Assembly (NCBI GenBank): GCA_023213395.1
Contig: CM041465.1
Location: 123,883,741 to 123,947,740 of the forward strand
Length of the DNA stretch: 64,000 nucleotides
Reading direction: 5' to 3'
From: Cycas panzhihuaensis
Lineage: Eukaryota; Cycadophyta
Each line of letters begins with the position of its first letter. The first letter of the stretch is position 1. The notes under the pieces were generated by a model. The model did not search any database, had not been told where the DNA came from, and was given only the letters and a program-made list of their open reading frames with translations. The translations under genes and the position numbers were made by a program. This document shows positions 36,389 to 46,638 of the stretch, piece by piece.

Positions 36389-38950
36389 ATGGAAGGATCT
36401 CTCTCAGATTGGGCATACCACGCCTACATGTCCGATTCCTTAGAGACATCCACTTCCTTCTAAGGGTCTGCCCAAGGAAGTGAAGATCCCATTTATTATC
36501 CGGGTGACCAACCACACCCCAAACTCATCAATCTACTACTTATGAAGTAGAACCTACATCTCCTTTAGAGTTTCGCCATTCCCATGGCGATTCTTATGAG
36601 GACCATCCTGCGGGACCTGCTTCATATGAGGCTCCTTCTACCTCATATGATCAAGCAGATACCCCTACCACTGATGCGATAGAGGCTTTAGGTTAATGAT
36701 TCCAAGTTGCATGCCTCCAACCGTGCCTAAGGTGGTTTGAGGAGGTCTTGCGAGGTGTTGTACCACCTTCTTCTATATCTCCTTCCCCTTGCTCATCGCG
36801 TTCAGCTACTTTACTTACGATGAGCCTACCTTTTACATCTTCTTTCTCTCCCCATGGTATATGCACCTTGGGGACCACTTAGGATATGTCGTCTTCCCAA
36901 CTTGGGTTGAGTATGCCCCTGATTAGTCAAATCACTAGCCCTCCTCCTACCATCGTTTATCCACCTACTAATCCTAGGGGACCCATATGTCCCCCTACTT
37001 TTAGTCATATGGGGTCTGTCCCCACACAATCCCAACATCAACCTAAGGACCCTTCTCTTTACCTACCTCCTGGCTATACTACTTAACCGTAGGGGCATGG
37101 TAAAGGGAATTCCTTTCCTGCTTATGGGGTAGACCCTCTACATCCTTATGGGGTTGCACCACACATGGGCGGCCCATATGGGCAGAATCTGGTTTCTCAC
37201 CCCCATTTTCCACCATATTGTGTGGCACCTTATATCGTGCCTTTACAAGGAGGCCCAACTCCTTCCTAAGGCCCATTCCCTCAAGCTCCTTTTCAACAAG
37301 GAGCACTCTCTTTAGGAGGGATGGGTACATCATACCTATCTGCTCCCATGCAGGTTTCCTCGAATGTGGGATTCATGCCTCCTCACCAAGTGGTAGGAGA
37401 TCAATATTCGTTTTGAACCAAAACCTTTAAGGAGGGTTTGACCAAACCTATGCACTGTCGTTTCCAGGATCTATTGACCCTATGGTCCAGTCAAGGGTAC
37501 GACCCTTTATGGACTATCAGTCAACCCCATTATCTGTTGAGATGCTAAGGACTAACTTACCACCTCACCCCCCTAAAGTCCCTAAATTTGATGCGACTTC
37601 ATCGCAAGACCTAACGAAGCATATTCGTAACTTCTCTATGGCATGCATTGATTACTGGGCTTACGACCACATCCTCATAAAATTATTTCTGCAGTCTCTT
37701 CAAGGCAATGCCCTTAAATAGTTTTATCGCCTGCATGCATATTTTATCTTCTTATTCCAGTAACTTGTGGATGAGTTTATCAACTATTTTGATGTGACTC
37801 GCCTATTTGAGAGTGGAATGAAATCCCTTCTGTCACTTAAACAAGGCCACGATGAAATGAATCGTGACTTTATGTGGCGTTTCCATGACCTTCTTCACTC
37901 CACTAAGGCTACTTTGCCTGAGGAGTTGAAGAGGGACCTTTTTGTCAATGCCCTTCGTCCATAAGTTTACATAGAAGTCCTTAAGATAGGGGCAGCTATG
38001 TGTGACTCTACTATAGTAAAGTGATTAGCACTCGAGGCCATTGGGATTCAAGCTAGACTCAAGAAACCTCTTAAGTCCTCATAGCGATGTCAGGCACCAT
38101 CACCATCAAAAGAAACTAAATCTCAACAACCTTCTAGGTCTTCTTCACATTCCACTGAGAAGACTCTAGATCCCCTTACTTTAGCCATACATTTGTTTGA
38201 ATGTATGATGAAGGAACTCAAGCTTCAAACTCCTTCATCTCCCACATCTAGTAAGCTAGTTCACCAGGCTTCACAAGCTACTCCTTCTAAGGGTGGCCAC
38301 ACCTAATCCTCTCAAGCAAGGAAACCTGACTCCTCCCTTGATAAGAAGTGGTGCTCCATCCATGGGGAGTGCTTCTATGATGATTTGCAGTGTTAAGCGC
38401 AGCATCCTAAGGCTGCCCTACAATTATATTCTTCCCCAAAATGGACATCTAGATCAAACCTAGAGCAACCTAATCATAGAGATCCTTTCCCCAAACATGG
38501 GAAACATGATTGTAACCATCAACAGAAGAATAATCAGAACTGAGGGAGATCTCCTAACCTTCGCTCTTCTCAAGCCAAAGGGAAGGGTGCAAGGAATTCA
38601 TCTTCTTCCTCAAGTTCCTCTAACTGACATATCTGATCAACTTCGCAATCCTAGAATAAGGGAAAGAAGGTTATTCAATTGCTTGAGACCACCCCATTGT
38701 ATGCCTTAACCCAATCTCAAGTGATCAAAGAGGCAAATGGTGTTTCTTCATCCACATCCCATCTTGACCCTCTTCTGGAAACTTCTCTTCTGAAATCCCC
38801 CGCATTTCCTAAGACCCTTCCTGTGTGCCCATTCCTATACGCCCTAGTCATTATGACTTTCAAAGGGCTCTTCCCCAACCCACTGTGAAGGGGAAGCCTT
38901 TCTCGGTCATTGATGAGCTCCATATCGTGGCTGCCAGAATGTCCATAATG
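36389..38950 (+). pseudogene. Tat-2 Gag
   Basis: The start codon at 36389 opens MEGSLSDWAYHAYMSD, matching Tat-3 (MEGYPSDWAYHAFASG at 61635). A Pro/Ser-rich middle follows (near 36886-37086: PPTIVYPPTNPRGP, LYLPPGYTT). The conserved gypsy Gag core runs from about 37500 to 37964: VPKFDATSSQDLTKHIRNF, YDHILIKLFLQSLQGNALK, VDEFINYFDVTRLFESGMKS, RDFMWRFHDLLHS, LPEELKRDLFVNALRP. A Cys/His cluster WCSIHGECFYDD lies near 38350, then a Ser/Lys-rich tail. About ten stops or shifts break it. Gag would form the particle and bind RNA. Confidence 0.9.
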
Positions 38951-38959
38951 GATGTCTTG

Positions 38960-39420
38960 AGGAACTGCCCTAAATAACACACATTGCTCTTAGAGGTATT
39001 AGGATTAGGTGACACGCCCATTCATGCCTTGGGAGTCACCCCAAGCCATGAGCCCATCATCTCCTTTGATCCTAAGGATCTTCCTCCTAGTAGTAAAAGG
39101 GAGTGCCAATGGTACTTCCCTTTCACTATTACCATCAATACTCCAGATTGTACTTTACGAAGAACTGTTGTCGATAATGGTTCTTCAGTTCCATGACAGT
39201 GCCAAGGTTACAATGGTAACGAAAAGACACCCTTAGGATTGGTGTCTATCTCACTTGCTCTTGAGGACAAGACTGTCCTCACTGATATTGTAGTCCTTGA
39301 CATTGACATCAACTACAATCTATTGTTGGGACACCCATGGCTCGATCAGATGGGAGCCGTGTGCTCGTCCTGCTGGGGGCAACTTAAATTCGTCCATGAA
39401 AGGTGAATGAGAGTTGTCTC
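38960..39420 (+). pseudogene. Tat-2 aspartic protease
   Basis: The plus frame reads TINTPDCTLRRTVVDNGSSV, where D-N-G-S-S is the catalytic site in the form Tat elements use, then a stop. The fold continues out of frame with LEDKTVLTDIVVLDIDINYN, LLLGHPWLDQMGAV and WGQLKFVH (second lobe, 'YN.LLGR.W' block). The Asp is kept, but the stop directly after the active site ends translation. Confidence 0.9.
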
Positions 39421-39511
39421 TCAGGAGCTTCCTCCTATTAAACAACCATGTCAATCTCTTTAAGCGTCTTATGGCCAAACGAAAGGTGACAAAGGCCTTT
39501 CTACCCATGCC

Positions 39512-40069
39512 TTGACTTGTTCTATTGACATCCTTGACTCATCCCATTTAGAAGAAGACCCCTCATCCTCTTCTTCGAACCTCACACAGTTTGCTCTTAT
39601 TGGTGTCAGAAGTTATAGGTACCTTGCCATCCTTAGTCATGATGAGTCTAATGGCGAGGATGAGGACCTCCCTTATTCCATTTTCTTTCTGGGCACGAGT
39701 AGGGGGCACCTCTTTCATTCTAGATCCTACTCTGGAACCTCTACAGTTAGAGAAACTAGTTCTCCCCTTGTATCTCATGTCCTTACTCCTATTGATCAGG
39801 TGCTCCTTGAGTCTTCCCCTTCATTACCCCATATAGGTAACAAAGTTAGGGAGCCTCTTCTTGTCCCTTGCAAGGGATCTCTTTCTAGCTCTTCCAGGGA
39901 GTCTGTCAGGAATGCCGAGTGGCATGATGACCACCGTGGTCCTGCTGTCTCTACTCCCCCTCACCCTTCATCTTCTCAAAGTGTGGTCATTCATGGAATG
40001 GATTGCTTTGAGAATGGAGAATCCTTACTTGAGCCTTTAGCGGCCCAACCTTCCTTCTGGTCATCATAG
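39512..40069 (+). pseudogene. Tat-2 protease-RT spacer ORF
   Basis: The 185-codon open frame is Ser/Leu-rich with an acidic patch (DESNGEDEDLPYS). It has no known domain. A variable spacer here is usual in Tat pol. The start codon is simply the first ATG after the protease; the frame was once continuous with it. Confidence 0.65.
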
Positions 40070-40139
40070 GCTTAGTTATTAGAAGGTCTTGGCTATTGGG
40101 TTTTCTCTCGCTGACCTAACTCCATCCTGTGTTCCATCT

Positions 40140-40402
40140 TTTCCTGTTGATTGAGCCCCCCTCCACTTTGAGGAGGGGAATGCCATGTGCATGGGTGTAA
40201 TCCAGGACGTAGTCCTTGCCCCTAATAAAGTCATTAAGGTAGGGGAGGAATGCTTTCTTGATGAAGTGAAGGAGTATACCCTTTTATTCTAGGAGTTTCA
40301 TGATGTTTTTGTGTAGGACTACTCCAATATGAAAGGAATCAATCCTTCAATCATGACCCATAACCTTACGACCATTCCTAGCACTCACACAGTGCATCAG
40401 AA
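40140..40402 (+). pseudogene. Tat-2 RT-entry segment, ends at a deletion
   Basis: The plus frame reads EEGNAMCMGVIQDVVLAP, then VGEECFLDEVKEYTLLF, a stop, EFHDVFV, a stop, DYSNMKGINPSIMTHNL and HTVHQK. This is the region just before the RT fingers of gypsy pol ('F.DVFAW...DM.GI...I..H.L...P...PV.QK'). Directly after HQK, at about 40403, the sequence jumps to integrase tail. All RT blocks, RNase H and the integrase zinc and catalytic domains are missing. Confidence 0.87.
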
Positions 40403-40691
40403 GGCCTTGGATGAGAAATACTTGGCCACCTACTAAGCTAACCTTGCCTCTAAGGCTAGGGCACGAAGGACTTATGATAAAAACATTCATTCTCGTCCTT
40501 TACATCCCGAGGACCATGTCCTCAAGCTGGAATATCTCCACGATCACCTAACCAAATTCAGACCCAAATGGGTTAGTCCTTTTGTCATCCTCGAGAGTCT
40601 TGGGAATGACACTTATAAGATCACTACCCTAGAGGGCCTCGAATTTGAGAAGGCTATGAATGGGAAATTCCTTAAGAAATTCTATGCATGA
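40403..40691 (+). pseudogene. Tat-2 integrase C-terminal domain
   Basis: The frame reads ALDEKYLATY, a stop, ANLASKARARRTYDKNIHSR, HPEDHVLKLEYLHDHLTKF, KWVSPFVILESLGNDTYKI, EFEKAMNGKFLKKFYA and a stop. This is the gypsy integrase tail ('YD..V..R.F..GD.VL......GK..P.W.GPY.V......AY.L....G......N...LK.YY'). It ends at a natural-looking terminator. Confidence 0.9.
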
Positions 40692-41590
40692 CTATTCTTT
40701 TTTTTTTTTACGCTCTAAAATGAGCCTAAACTACCATCTTAGGTACGTTTCCATTCCCCCTAACCACAGGTGGAATGGTAGCTTAGGGTGACCCCTCTGC
40801 TTCTTTTGGGTTCCTCCCGTAGAACCTGTCATCCCCCTTTCCTCTGGGGGGCCTGTCCTCCTATTTGGGGTACACTCCCAACTAGGACAATGCATTAGAG
40901 TGTCATCACTCCCTTCCCATTGGCATTTCCTTTGCATATTCTGCTATGCTCCCATGTGGACATGTGTGTCTCCCTATCTCTTAGCCTCACATATGTCTAT
41001 CATCGCTGCTCATGGTGATCGTGTGTGCACTTGCTAGGTGTGTGGCCCTAATTAAAAGGAAGTGTGTGTAATTCAAATAAATCTCATAACATAAACCATA
41101 TGATAACCAATTTAAACATCATGATCCATAGCTCCTCGTACATGCACACATACTCTCATATCATATATACACATATGTACATAAACATGAAAATATAAAT
41201 ACACATCATCCATCATGTATCATATACACACCAACATATATCAAATGGGGTACCAATGGCCCCATCTATATACATAAAAAATCATCATGTGTCATATCAT
41301 ACAAATGGTATGGTACATCACCCGTGTGAAGCCAGAATCCTTATAGGGAGGAGTACAATCATGTGGCTACATATGGTGACTCCCTATACGTCTGCTACTT
41401 TCCCCTCTCAAATCAAAACTACTACACTCTACTCTACTGTTTCCTCGCTCTTGGGGTATCATCTCCTAGTCGGTGTGATCCCTCTCCTAGGGACCACATG
41501 CCTCCTAGACTCTGTCTGCATCTCTGGGAGCTCCCTGCCTCACTCCCCTCATCCTGAGGCCTCCTTGGGGTCGTCATCATTGTGTGGGTA
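40692..41590. other. Tat-2 spacer between pol and the antisense ORF
   Basis: It begins with an 11-T run at 40700-40710. An AT-rich stretch of ATACACAT-type repeats runs from 41040 to 41250. I see no coding on the plus strand. The minus strand may hold the 3' untranslated part of the antisense ORF. Confidence 0.5.
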
Positions 41591-43500
41591 TATATCTTAC
41601 TTCATGATGATCTCGAGGCTACCTGATCCACTAGCTGGTTGTATCTCACTTGGATATGATCCCGCTCGCTCTCCATTCCCTGGAGTCTCTCCTCCATACT
41701 CCAGAACCTCTTCTCAATCCCTCTAAGATGGTCCTCTAATACTACCATCCTGATCTAGCTTTCAACATCTCCACCAGCTCCTCCCTGTGCCTCCAAAACT
41801 TGTACTCAACCTCACAGAGTATCCCTCTCAACTCGGGTCTCGTCTAGTTCCCCTTGAAGCCATCCTACGTGGGCCTCATGCTCCTAGGACTTCACTATCT
41901 ATACATCTCTTGCCTTAACCAATGGGGCAAATGCTGCTGTATGAGCCCCTACCAATCGAGGCTCCCCTCCTGCCTGGATGGGAGGTTGCCCCTCTACATA
42001 GGGTCAGGGGAACATCTCCCAGACTACTACCCCCACTAGTCTCTGCATCTCTGCCACTCCTGCGAAGTCTAACAGACCATTTGTTAGTACATGTAATTAT
42101 ATATATCAAACAAAATCAAATAACTACATATCAAGCGATCAAAAGACGATAGGAAAATGTAGCATCTCACCTGTTGGGGCTGCTGGCTCCTCGACTCTAA
42201 TGATAACCTCCCCCTCTGGAGCTCCACCAGCTGATGGTACCTCCTCCTCCTCCAGTACCACCTGGACCATTGAGGCATCTCCACCCCCCTCTAAAGATGT
42301 TGCCGCTGCCCTGGGTCTCCCTACTATCCTCAGTCTATAAGCTCATTTTTGTGGGCCCTTGACTCCCTCTACAACCCCAGATAGACCTACCTCTCCCTCT
42401 GCAGCTCTCAATGGACCCGCCTCTCCTCTTGCGGCTCTCGAAGGTCCTACCTCTCCACTTGCTGCTCCAGACGAGCTTACCCCATCACCTCTATCATTTT
42501 CATCATCATCATCATCATCACCAAGGGTGACTCCTACTCTGCCTACCTCATCATTACTGCTCCACCTCACCCCTCGATATGAATTAGATATATAGTCTAC
42601 CATGGTGAGGAGGTCCAGTGACGTAGCCTCCACTAACAAATGTATATATGCCTAATCCTCGATCCCTCTAAACTGAGTTTGCCATCTGTGGACCATGGGT
42701 ACCCACTCTGAGATGGGGTGTGGTCCTCCTATAGGTGCCATTGCTATGAAGTGATTGAAGAACTAGCACTATAGTAGTGTGATGTATAGAAGTCCACCTC
42801 TTCCTGCCACCCTAATAGTATCTAGTTGAGTGACTAAGTTCACCGCTATCAAGGTGGCCCGATCCAATCTCTCCTCAGCCTCACATCTCCTGACCATGTC
42901 CATCCACCTGCCGGGTATATCTCTATAGTTCTATTTATGGAATATCTGGAACATAATGCATAAGGTGATTAGTTTCCTTACCTGAGGAACTGTAGATATG
43001 AGAATAGTCTGTAGGGCTACCCTCCTCCTCTCCTTATCCCCCTCCTCTCCCACCTGTCCTGTCCGATGAAGAATGTCACTACCTCCTTGTGTCCTACCTT
43101 GTTGTTAGGCAGTGCCCCTAGTGATGCTGGTCTCCCAGTCCATGGTACCCCTTGAATCCTCCCGATATCCCCTGGCATGACCATGATGTCCCCCATTTAG
43201 GAAAGGTGGAATACATGCCTTTTCCTATCCTAGTGCGAGACTATGTCCATCAGGAGTCATTGATCTGATGCGTACTGTGGCATCCTCGTGACCTTTAGTA
43301 GGCCACATCTTACTAAAACTTGCTTGTCCTCATGGGACATCATCTCCATGAAACTCAACATAGTCATCCCAATGTTTTTATGGTTATCTACTATGATAAC
43401 TGCCTGCAAAATACCCAAAAACCAGTCAGAACCTATTAAAGTCTATATGTTGGCCCTAAGGACTACCTCTCCCTCCTCTCGGATCGAGATCTAGCTCTCC
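41590..43500 (-). pseudogene. Tat-2 antisense ORF: mobile-domain-like core, acidic linker, coiled coil, one intron
   Basis: Antisense extra ORFs between pol and the 3' LTR are known in Tat elements; their role is unknown. The minus strand shows MGDIMVMPGDIGRIQGVP near 43200, like the plant mobile domain ('GEMT.T..D...LLGLPV.G'), then after a frameshift VALQTILISTVPQVRKLIT, RWMDMVRRCEAEERLDRAT, PHPISEWVPMVHRWQTQFRG. An open segment (42639-42343) has an acidic run of six Asp and repeated GE.GP.RAA units. An intron of 111 bases (42060-42170) follows, then a heptad-rich tail (VVLEDHLRGIEKRFWSMEER, LQGMESERDHIQVRYNQLV) to about 41590. Splicing keeps the frame. Only a few stops and one clear frameshift break it, so it is less damaged than gag. 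Confidence 0.75.
42060..42170 (-). other. intron in the Tat-2 antisense ORF
   Basis: On the minus strand, CAACAG|GTGAGATGC (donor at 42170) and TTAGACTTCGCAG|GAG (acceptor at 42060) bound 111 AT-rich bases. The exon before reads ...EEPAAPT and the exon after reads GVAEMQRLVGVV in one frame once the intron is removed. An intron at a similar place is seen in Tat-4 (57711-57819). Confidence 0.72.
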
Positions 43501-43545
43501 TTTAGGCCATCTTTTATTTTTTTAGCTAGTTTGGCTTCACATCAC

Positions 43546-43691
43546 GCTAAACTCTGTGGTACTACAGAGTTTAGCTTGGGTCCCGCTATGATCAAGGCCT
43601 CGCAGTAAAGATCATGGCACCATGATCTTTTCCATGGTGCGAATGTCACCCCCTCCCCCAAAAAAAGGGGGGTTTTCTATTTAGAAAACCC
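43546..43691. promoter_or_regulatory. hairpin cluster next to the antisense ORF start
   Basis: Three perfect inverted repeats in 146 bases. The first has 12-base arms GCTAAACTCTGT/ACAGAGTTTAGC with a 6-base loop (43546-43575). The second has 11-base arms AAAGATCATGG/CCATGATCTTT around CA (43607-43630). The third has 9-base arms GGGTTTTCT/AGAAAACCC with loop ATTT (43670-43691). A C5-A7-G6 stem overlaps the last. The first has the same centre (GGTAC) and flanking AAA/TTTA as the LTR hairpin at 33701. Confidence 0.85.
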
Positions 43692-44080
43692 AAAAATTTT
43701 CCCAAAGGTAGGCCTTACTCTGGCCCACCGGGACTAGGGCTACCTATTACCCTAGTTCCGCCTCTCGCTGGGTCCAATTTAGACTCTAGGAGATCATTAT
43801 TTGCCCTTAAGTAGCCCAAAAATTCATAAAAAAATCACTAAAAAGCCATTAAATTAAATTGACAAAATGGGGTTAGGTTGGGATGATCCATTTACTGGAT
43901 CTGGTCTTGCCACCGCCATCTTGTCTCCCTAGTCCCATTGGCTGCCTTCGCACCCTAATCCAACAGTCAAATCTCTCCATGTGTGCCTCCAAAGTGGGGT
44001 GACACTCTACTACGTAAGGGAAATGGCTCTGAATCACTTATGAGCTCGTGAAAATTAATTCCATTTTCATTGAGTTTTCC

Positions 44081-44088
44081 TTATATAG
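44081..44088 (-). promoter_or_regulatory. candidate minus-strand TATA box for the antisense ORF
   Basis: On the minus strand CCTATATAAGG precedes the hairpin cluster and the antisense ORF by about 0.4-0.6 kb, in a GC-richer stretch. The position suits its own promoter. It could be chance. Confidence 0.4.
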
Positions 44089-44405
44089 GTGGGGGCCCCA
44101 ACAGGTACTCCCTCCATTTCTATCACTATGACAGCCCTTAGGGCCATCCTTCATCAATGATCATCAGTGCCTTCTAGCTTGGGCTCCTATTTTTCCCTCG
44201 TGGTCTCCATTTTTCTCATCTTACAGGCGTATTTATGCTGCCTGTTCACTTACCTTCACAAGGCCTCTTTTTGCACTATTTTACATGCCACTTCCATGCA
44301 TATTTGAGTTTATACTAATTTGGCTCGTTTCACCATCCTAGATCTATTTTTGCCACCCATTCGTGCTTCTAGGATCCCCAAAGGGAGTGTCCCCTCCATT
44401 CAAGG

Positions 44406-45180
44406 TTGCTTTTTGCTTTCTTAAGCAACCTTTGGCACCCTAGAGTGGCCTTTTCATTGCCTGTTCTTTCTTGTCGGTTGGATATTCTGCTCCATCCTCA
44501 AGCAACCCCATTGTTGGGTCCTCCTACCCTTCATAGCTTTCATTGCCAGTTATTCAAGTCTTTCACAGTTACTCCATATCATCGTGTCTACTCGACACCA
44601 CTAAATTTGTCACATTTCGTCTACTTAGACACTTTTCCTTTCATTCATGGCACTCCTCATCTTACCAATGGCAGAAGCCGTGGCAACCCCGGTCCTTCTT
44701 CCACTACATGGATTCTCTGTGACCCTTCCAAATATAATTTCCTACGTTTCGAGATCTTCCTCCCTGAGGCCACTAATAATAAAGCTGAGTACATGATTAT
44801 TATCGAAGCCTTAGCTGATGCGCTCTGTTTCCACCACAGGCCCACCATTCTCTTTTGCGACTTCCAGGTTATGGTGTCTTATCTCACCTTGGTCTACTAG
44901 GAACGATGCCTATACTTGAGAGCCCTTGCTTTAACCCCCAAGTCCTTATTGACTTGTTTTCCATTTGTTGACATTTGACACATTCCTCGGGCTCTCAACG
45001 CTAAGGTGGACAACCTTGTTTGCTTTATCCTTGAGCGTTGCCTACCTCTTCTCGATGACCCCCCTAAGAGTCTTGTCCAGTCACCTAGGCACCCAAGTCT
45101 TGGGCCATCTTGCACTTCAACTTGCAATCCATTTACACCTCCAAAATCTAATCGCTAATGAGGTTAAACTATGGTGACTA
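44406..45180 (+). pseudogene. Tat-2 extra RNase H (archaeal-type) between antisense ORF and 3' LTR
   Basis: RNase H cuts RNA in RNA-DNA hybrids. From 44667 the plus frame reads NGRSRGNPGPSSTTW, then EIFLPEATNNKAEYMIIIEA, LFCDFQVMVSYLT and, after stops, HIPRALNAKVDNLV. These are the four catalytic blocks in order ('DG.ARGNPG', 'NN.AEY.A', 'GDSQL', 'HI.R..N..AD.LA'). The first catalytic Asp is Asn (AAT at 44667-44669, one transition); the Glu and the other two Asp remain. This type differs from the standard gypsy RNase H and matches the additional archaeal-like RNase H reported in Tat elements. The first ~85 codons (44406-44660) have no known domain. Stops follow the third block. Confidence 0.87.
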
Positions 45181-45483
45181 CCGGGTTTGTTCATTCACTC
45201 TTTTTCTTGTTATCATCATATCTTTCCTTTACACTCTTATGATGGGGGCATTCCCCCATCTGTTATAGTTTCTTGTCAACTTTAGAGTAGAATGTAGGCA
45301 ACCCATATGTAGTCTCCACTCCTTCTCCCATATCCATGTATTCCACCTTGACACTCACTGGCACCCTTGACTCTTGTCATGATTATGATTGTTATATATA
45401 CATATGTTACTAACAGTATTATTGTCAACGTTCACCATTACATTTTGCTTCCAAGCAGTGAGGCTCTGTCGCCAAGGGGGCAA
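45181..45483 (+). other. Tat-2 3' untranslated part with polypurine tract
   Basis: No coding signal. The tract CCAAGGGGGCAA lies at 45472-45483, directly before the 3' LTR start. Confidence 0.7.
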
Positions 45484-45665
45484 TGTTTCCCAACTACCAA
45501 GAATGGATATGGACAAGTTAAGACAGGTAATCATAGGTATATTTCCATCTCCCTTCTTATCCATTTCAGGAGGTAGATTGAAACATTGCTTGATTCACTG
45601 CATGATTGAGTGCCTCATATTTGTGATTTCCATGCATCTTGCTGCTTAATCATGTTGCACACCAA
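45484..45665 (+). repeat. Tat-2 3' LTR, truncated after 182 bases
   Basis: TGTTTCCCAACTACC through CATGTTGCACACC matches 33161-33345. Similarity ends sharply at 45665, where chromodomain gypsy sequence starts. Confidence 0.92.
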
Positions 45666-46392
45666 TAGATAAATAATATTTGTGTGTCAAATAGTTATAT
45701 TTAGCTGAAGCATGGTATAGCTCTTCTTACTATTCATCCATTAAAATGACCCCATATCAAGCATTATATGGTTATCAACCAACTTGGTTGAAGGATTGGT
45801 TAAACAAAGATAATAAGGTTCCAGTAGTTCATGATTTCCTCTGAGAATCATAAAATATAATTCAAATATTAAAATGACATTTAGAAGAAGCATGAAATTG
45901 TATGAAACAACAAGCTAATAAACACCATACAGAAAGAATATTCGATGTTAAGGATTGGGTTTATGTAAGACTACAACCATATAAGCAAGCATCATTAAAA
46001 AATTCTTGAAAGGAGAAATTGAGTCCTCGATTTTATGGACCTTTTTAGATTAAATAGAAAATTGGCAAAGTGGCTTATACCTTAGAACTTCCAACTTCAA
46101 TATTACACAATGTGTTTCACGTGTCTTGTCTCAAAAAGAAAATTAGAAATCATGTACAGGTACTGATAGAACTACCCCTCTTAGATGAAGAAGGCAAATT
46201 AATTTTATTACTAGAAGCTATCCTTAAAGTTCAAGAATGTCGATTTTGGTCAAAGACTATTTGAGAATATTTGATTAAATGGAAGCAATTGCCTCTTGAA
46301 AATACCTTGTGGGAATCCTTCAATTTCATCAAACTTCATCCTAATTTGAGAATAGAGAGTTTCGTGGGCAAAACATCTTAAGAGGGAGGAAT
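45666..46392 (+). pseudogene. chromodomain gypsy (chromovirus) integrase tail
   Basis: The plus frame shows LAEAWYSSSYYSSIKMTPYQ, ALYGYQPTWLKDWLN, ANKHHTERIFDVKDWVYVRL, SPRFYGPF, KVAYTLELPTSILHNVFHVS and the chromodomain EAILKVQECRFWSK, YLIKWKQLPLENTLWES and FIKLHPNLR. Chromodomains direct integration to marked chromatin. The three aromatic-type positions are partly altered (WSK..EYLIKWK). The sequence ends in the tract AGAGGGAGGAAT before an LTR. RT and the integrase catalytic core are missing. Six or more stops are present. Confidence 0.9.
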
Positions 46393-46638
46393 TGTTATGA
46401 ACTTCATTACAAAAGGTTAATTAATTATTTTAGTGAATGGATGTTATTGAAGAAACATATCCTTCCAGGAAAGGGGCAATTATGCATATAAATATGGTCC
46501 CAAGTGTAATATGGACATCACTTATTCTCTTCAATATATATTGGTCAACTAACTATTTATCTATTTTCAAGACTTTGTGTTCCCTCATTACCTTGTGGAA
46601 TTTAAGAATTGCCTTCAATTACGAATAGGTTTGTAACA
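46393..46638 (+). repeat. chromovirus LTR, first copy (246 bp)
   Basis: It starts TGTTATGAACTTC and ends GGTTTGTAACA, with TGTTA/TAACA ends, directly after a polypurine tract. It is a 3' LTR by position. Confidence 0.8.

Larger units (their letters stand above)
33161..45665 (+). mobile_element. Tat-2: Ty3/gypsy Tat-lineage element, pol-deleted, with antisense ORF and extra RNase H
   Basis: Order on the plus strand: ~3 kb LTR, primer site, gag, protease, spacer, start of the RT region joined to an integrase C-terminus (catalytic centre missing), then on the minus strand an extra ORF with a mobile-domain-like core, then a plus-strand RNase H, a polypurine tract and the first 182 bases of the 3' LTR. 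Long LTRs, a D-N-G protease, an antisense ORF between pol and the 3' LTR and an extra RNase H are known marks of the Tat lineage. It is less AT-rich than its surroundings. The right LTR is cut at 45665 by gypsy-chromo sequence, so no TSD can be read. Confidence 0.9.

Noticed and set aside
43546-43691. MicroRNA precursor
   Set aside because: The separate short stems are each under 15 base pairs and do not fold into one long imperfect hairpin of the usual size, as far as I can judge by eye.
44406-44900. Host RNase H-like gene
   Set aside because: The domain lies between the antisense ORF and 3' LTR of Tat-2, with a polypurine tract after it, and Tat elements are known to carry such an RNase H.
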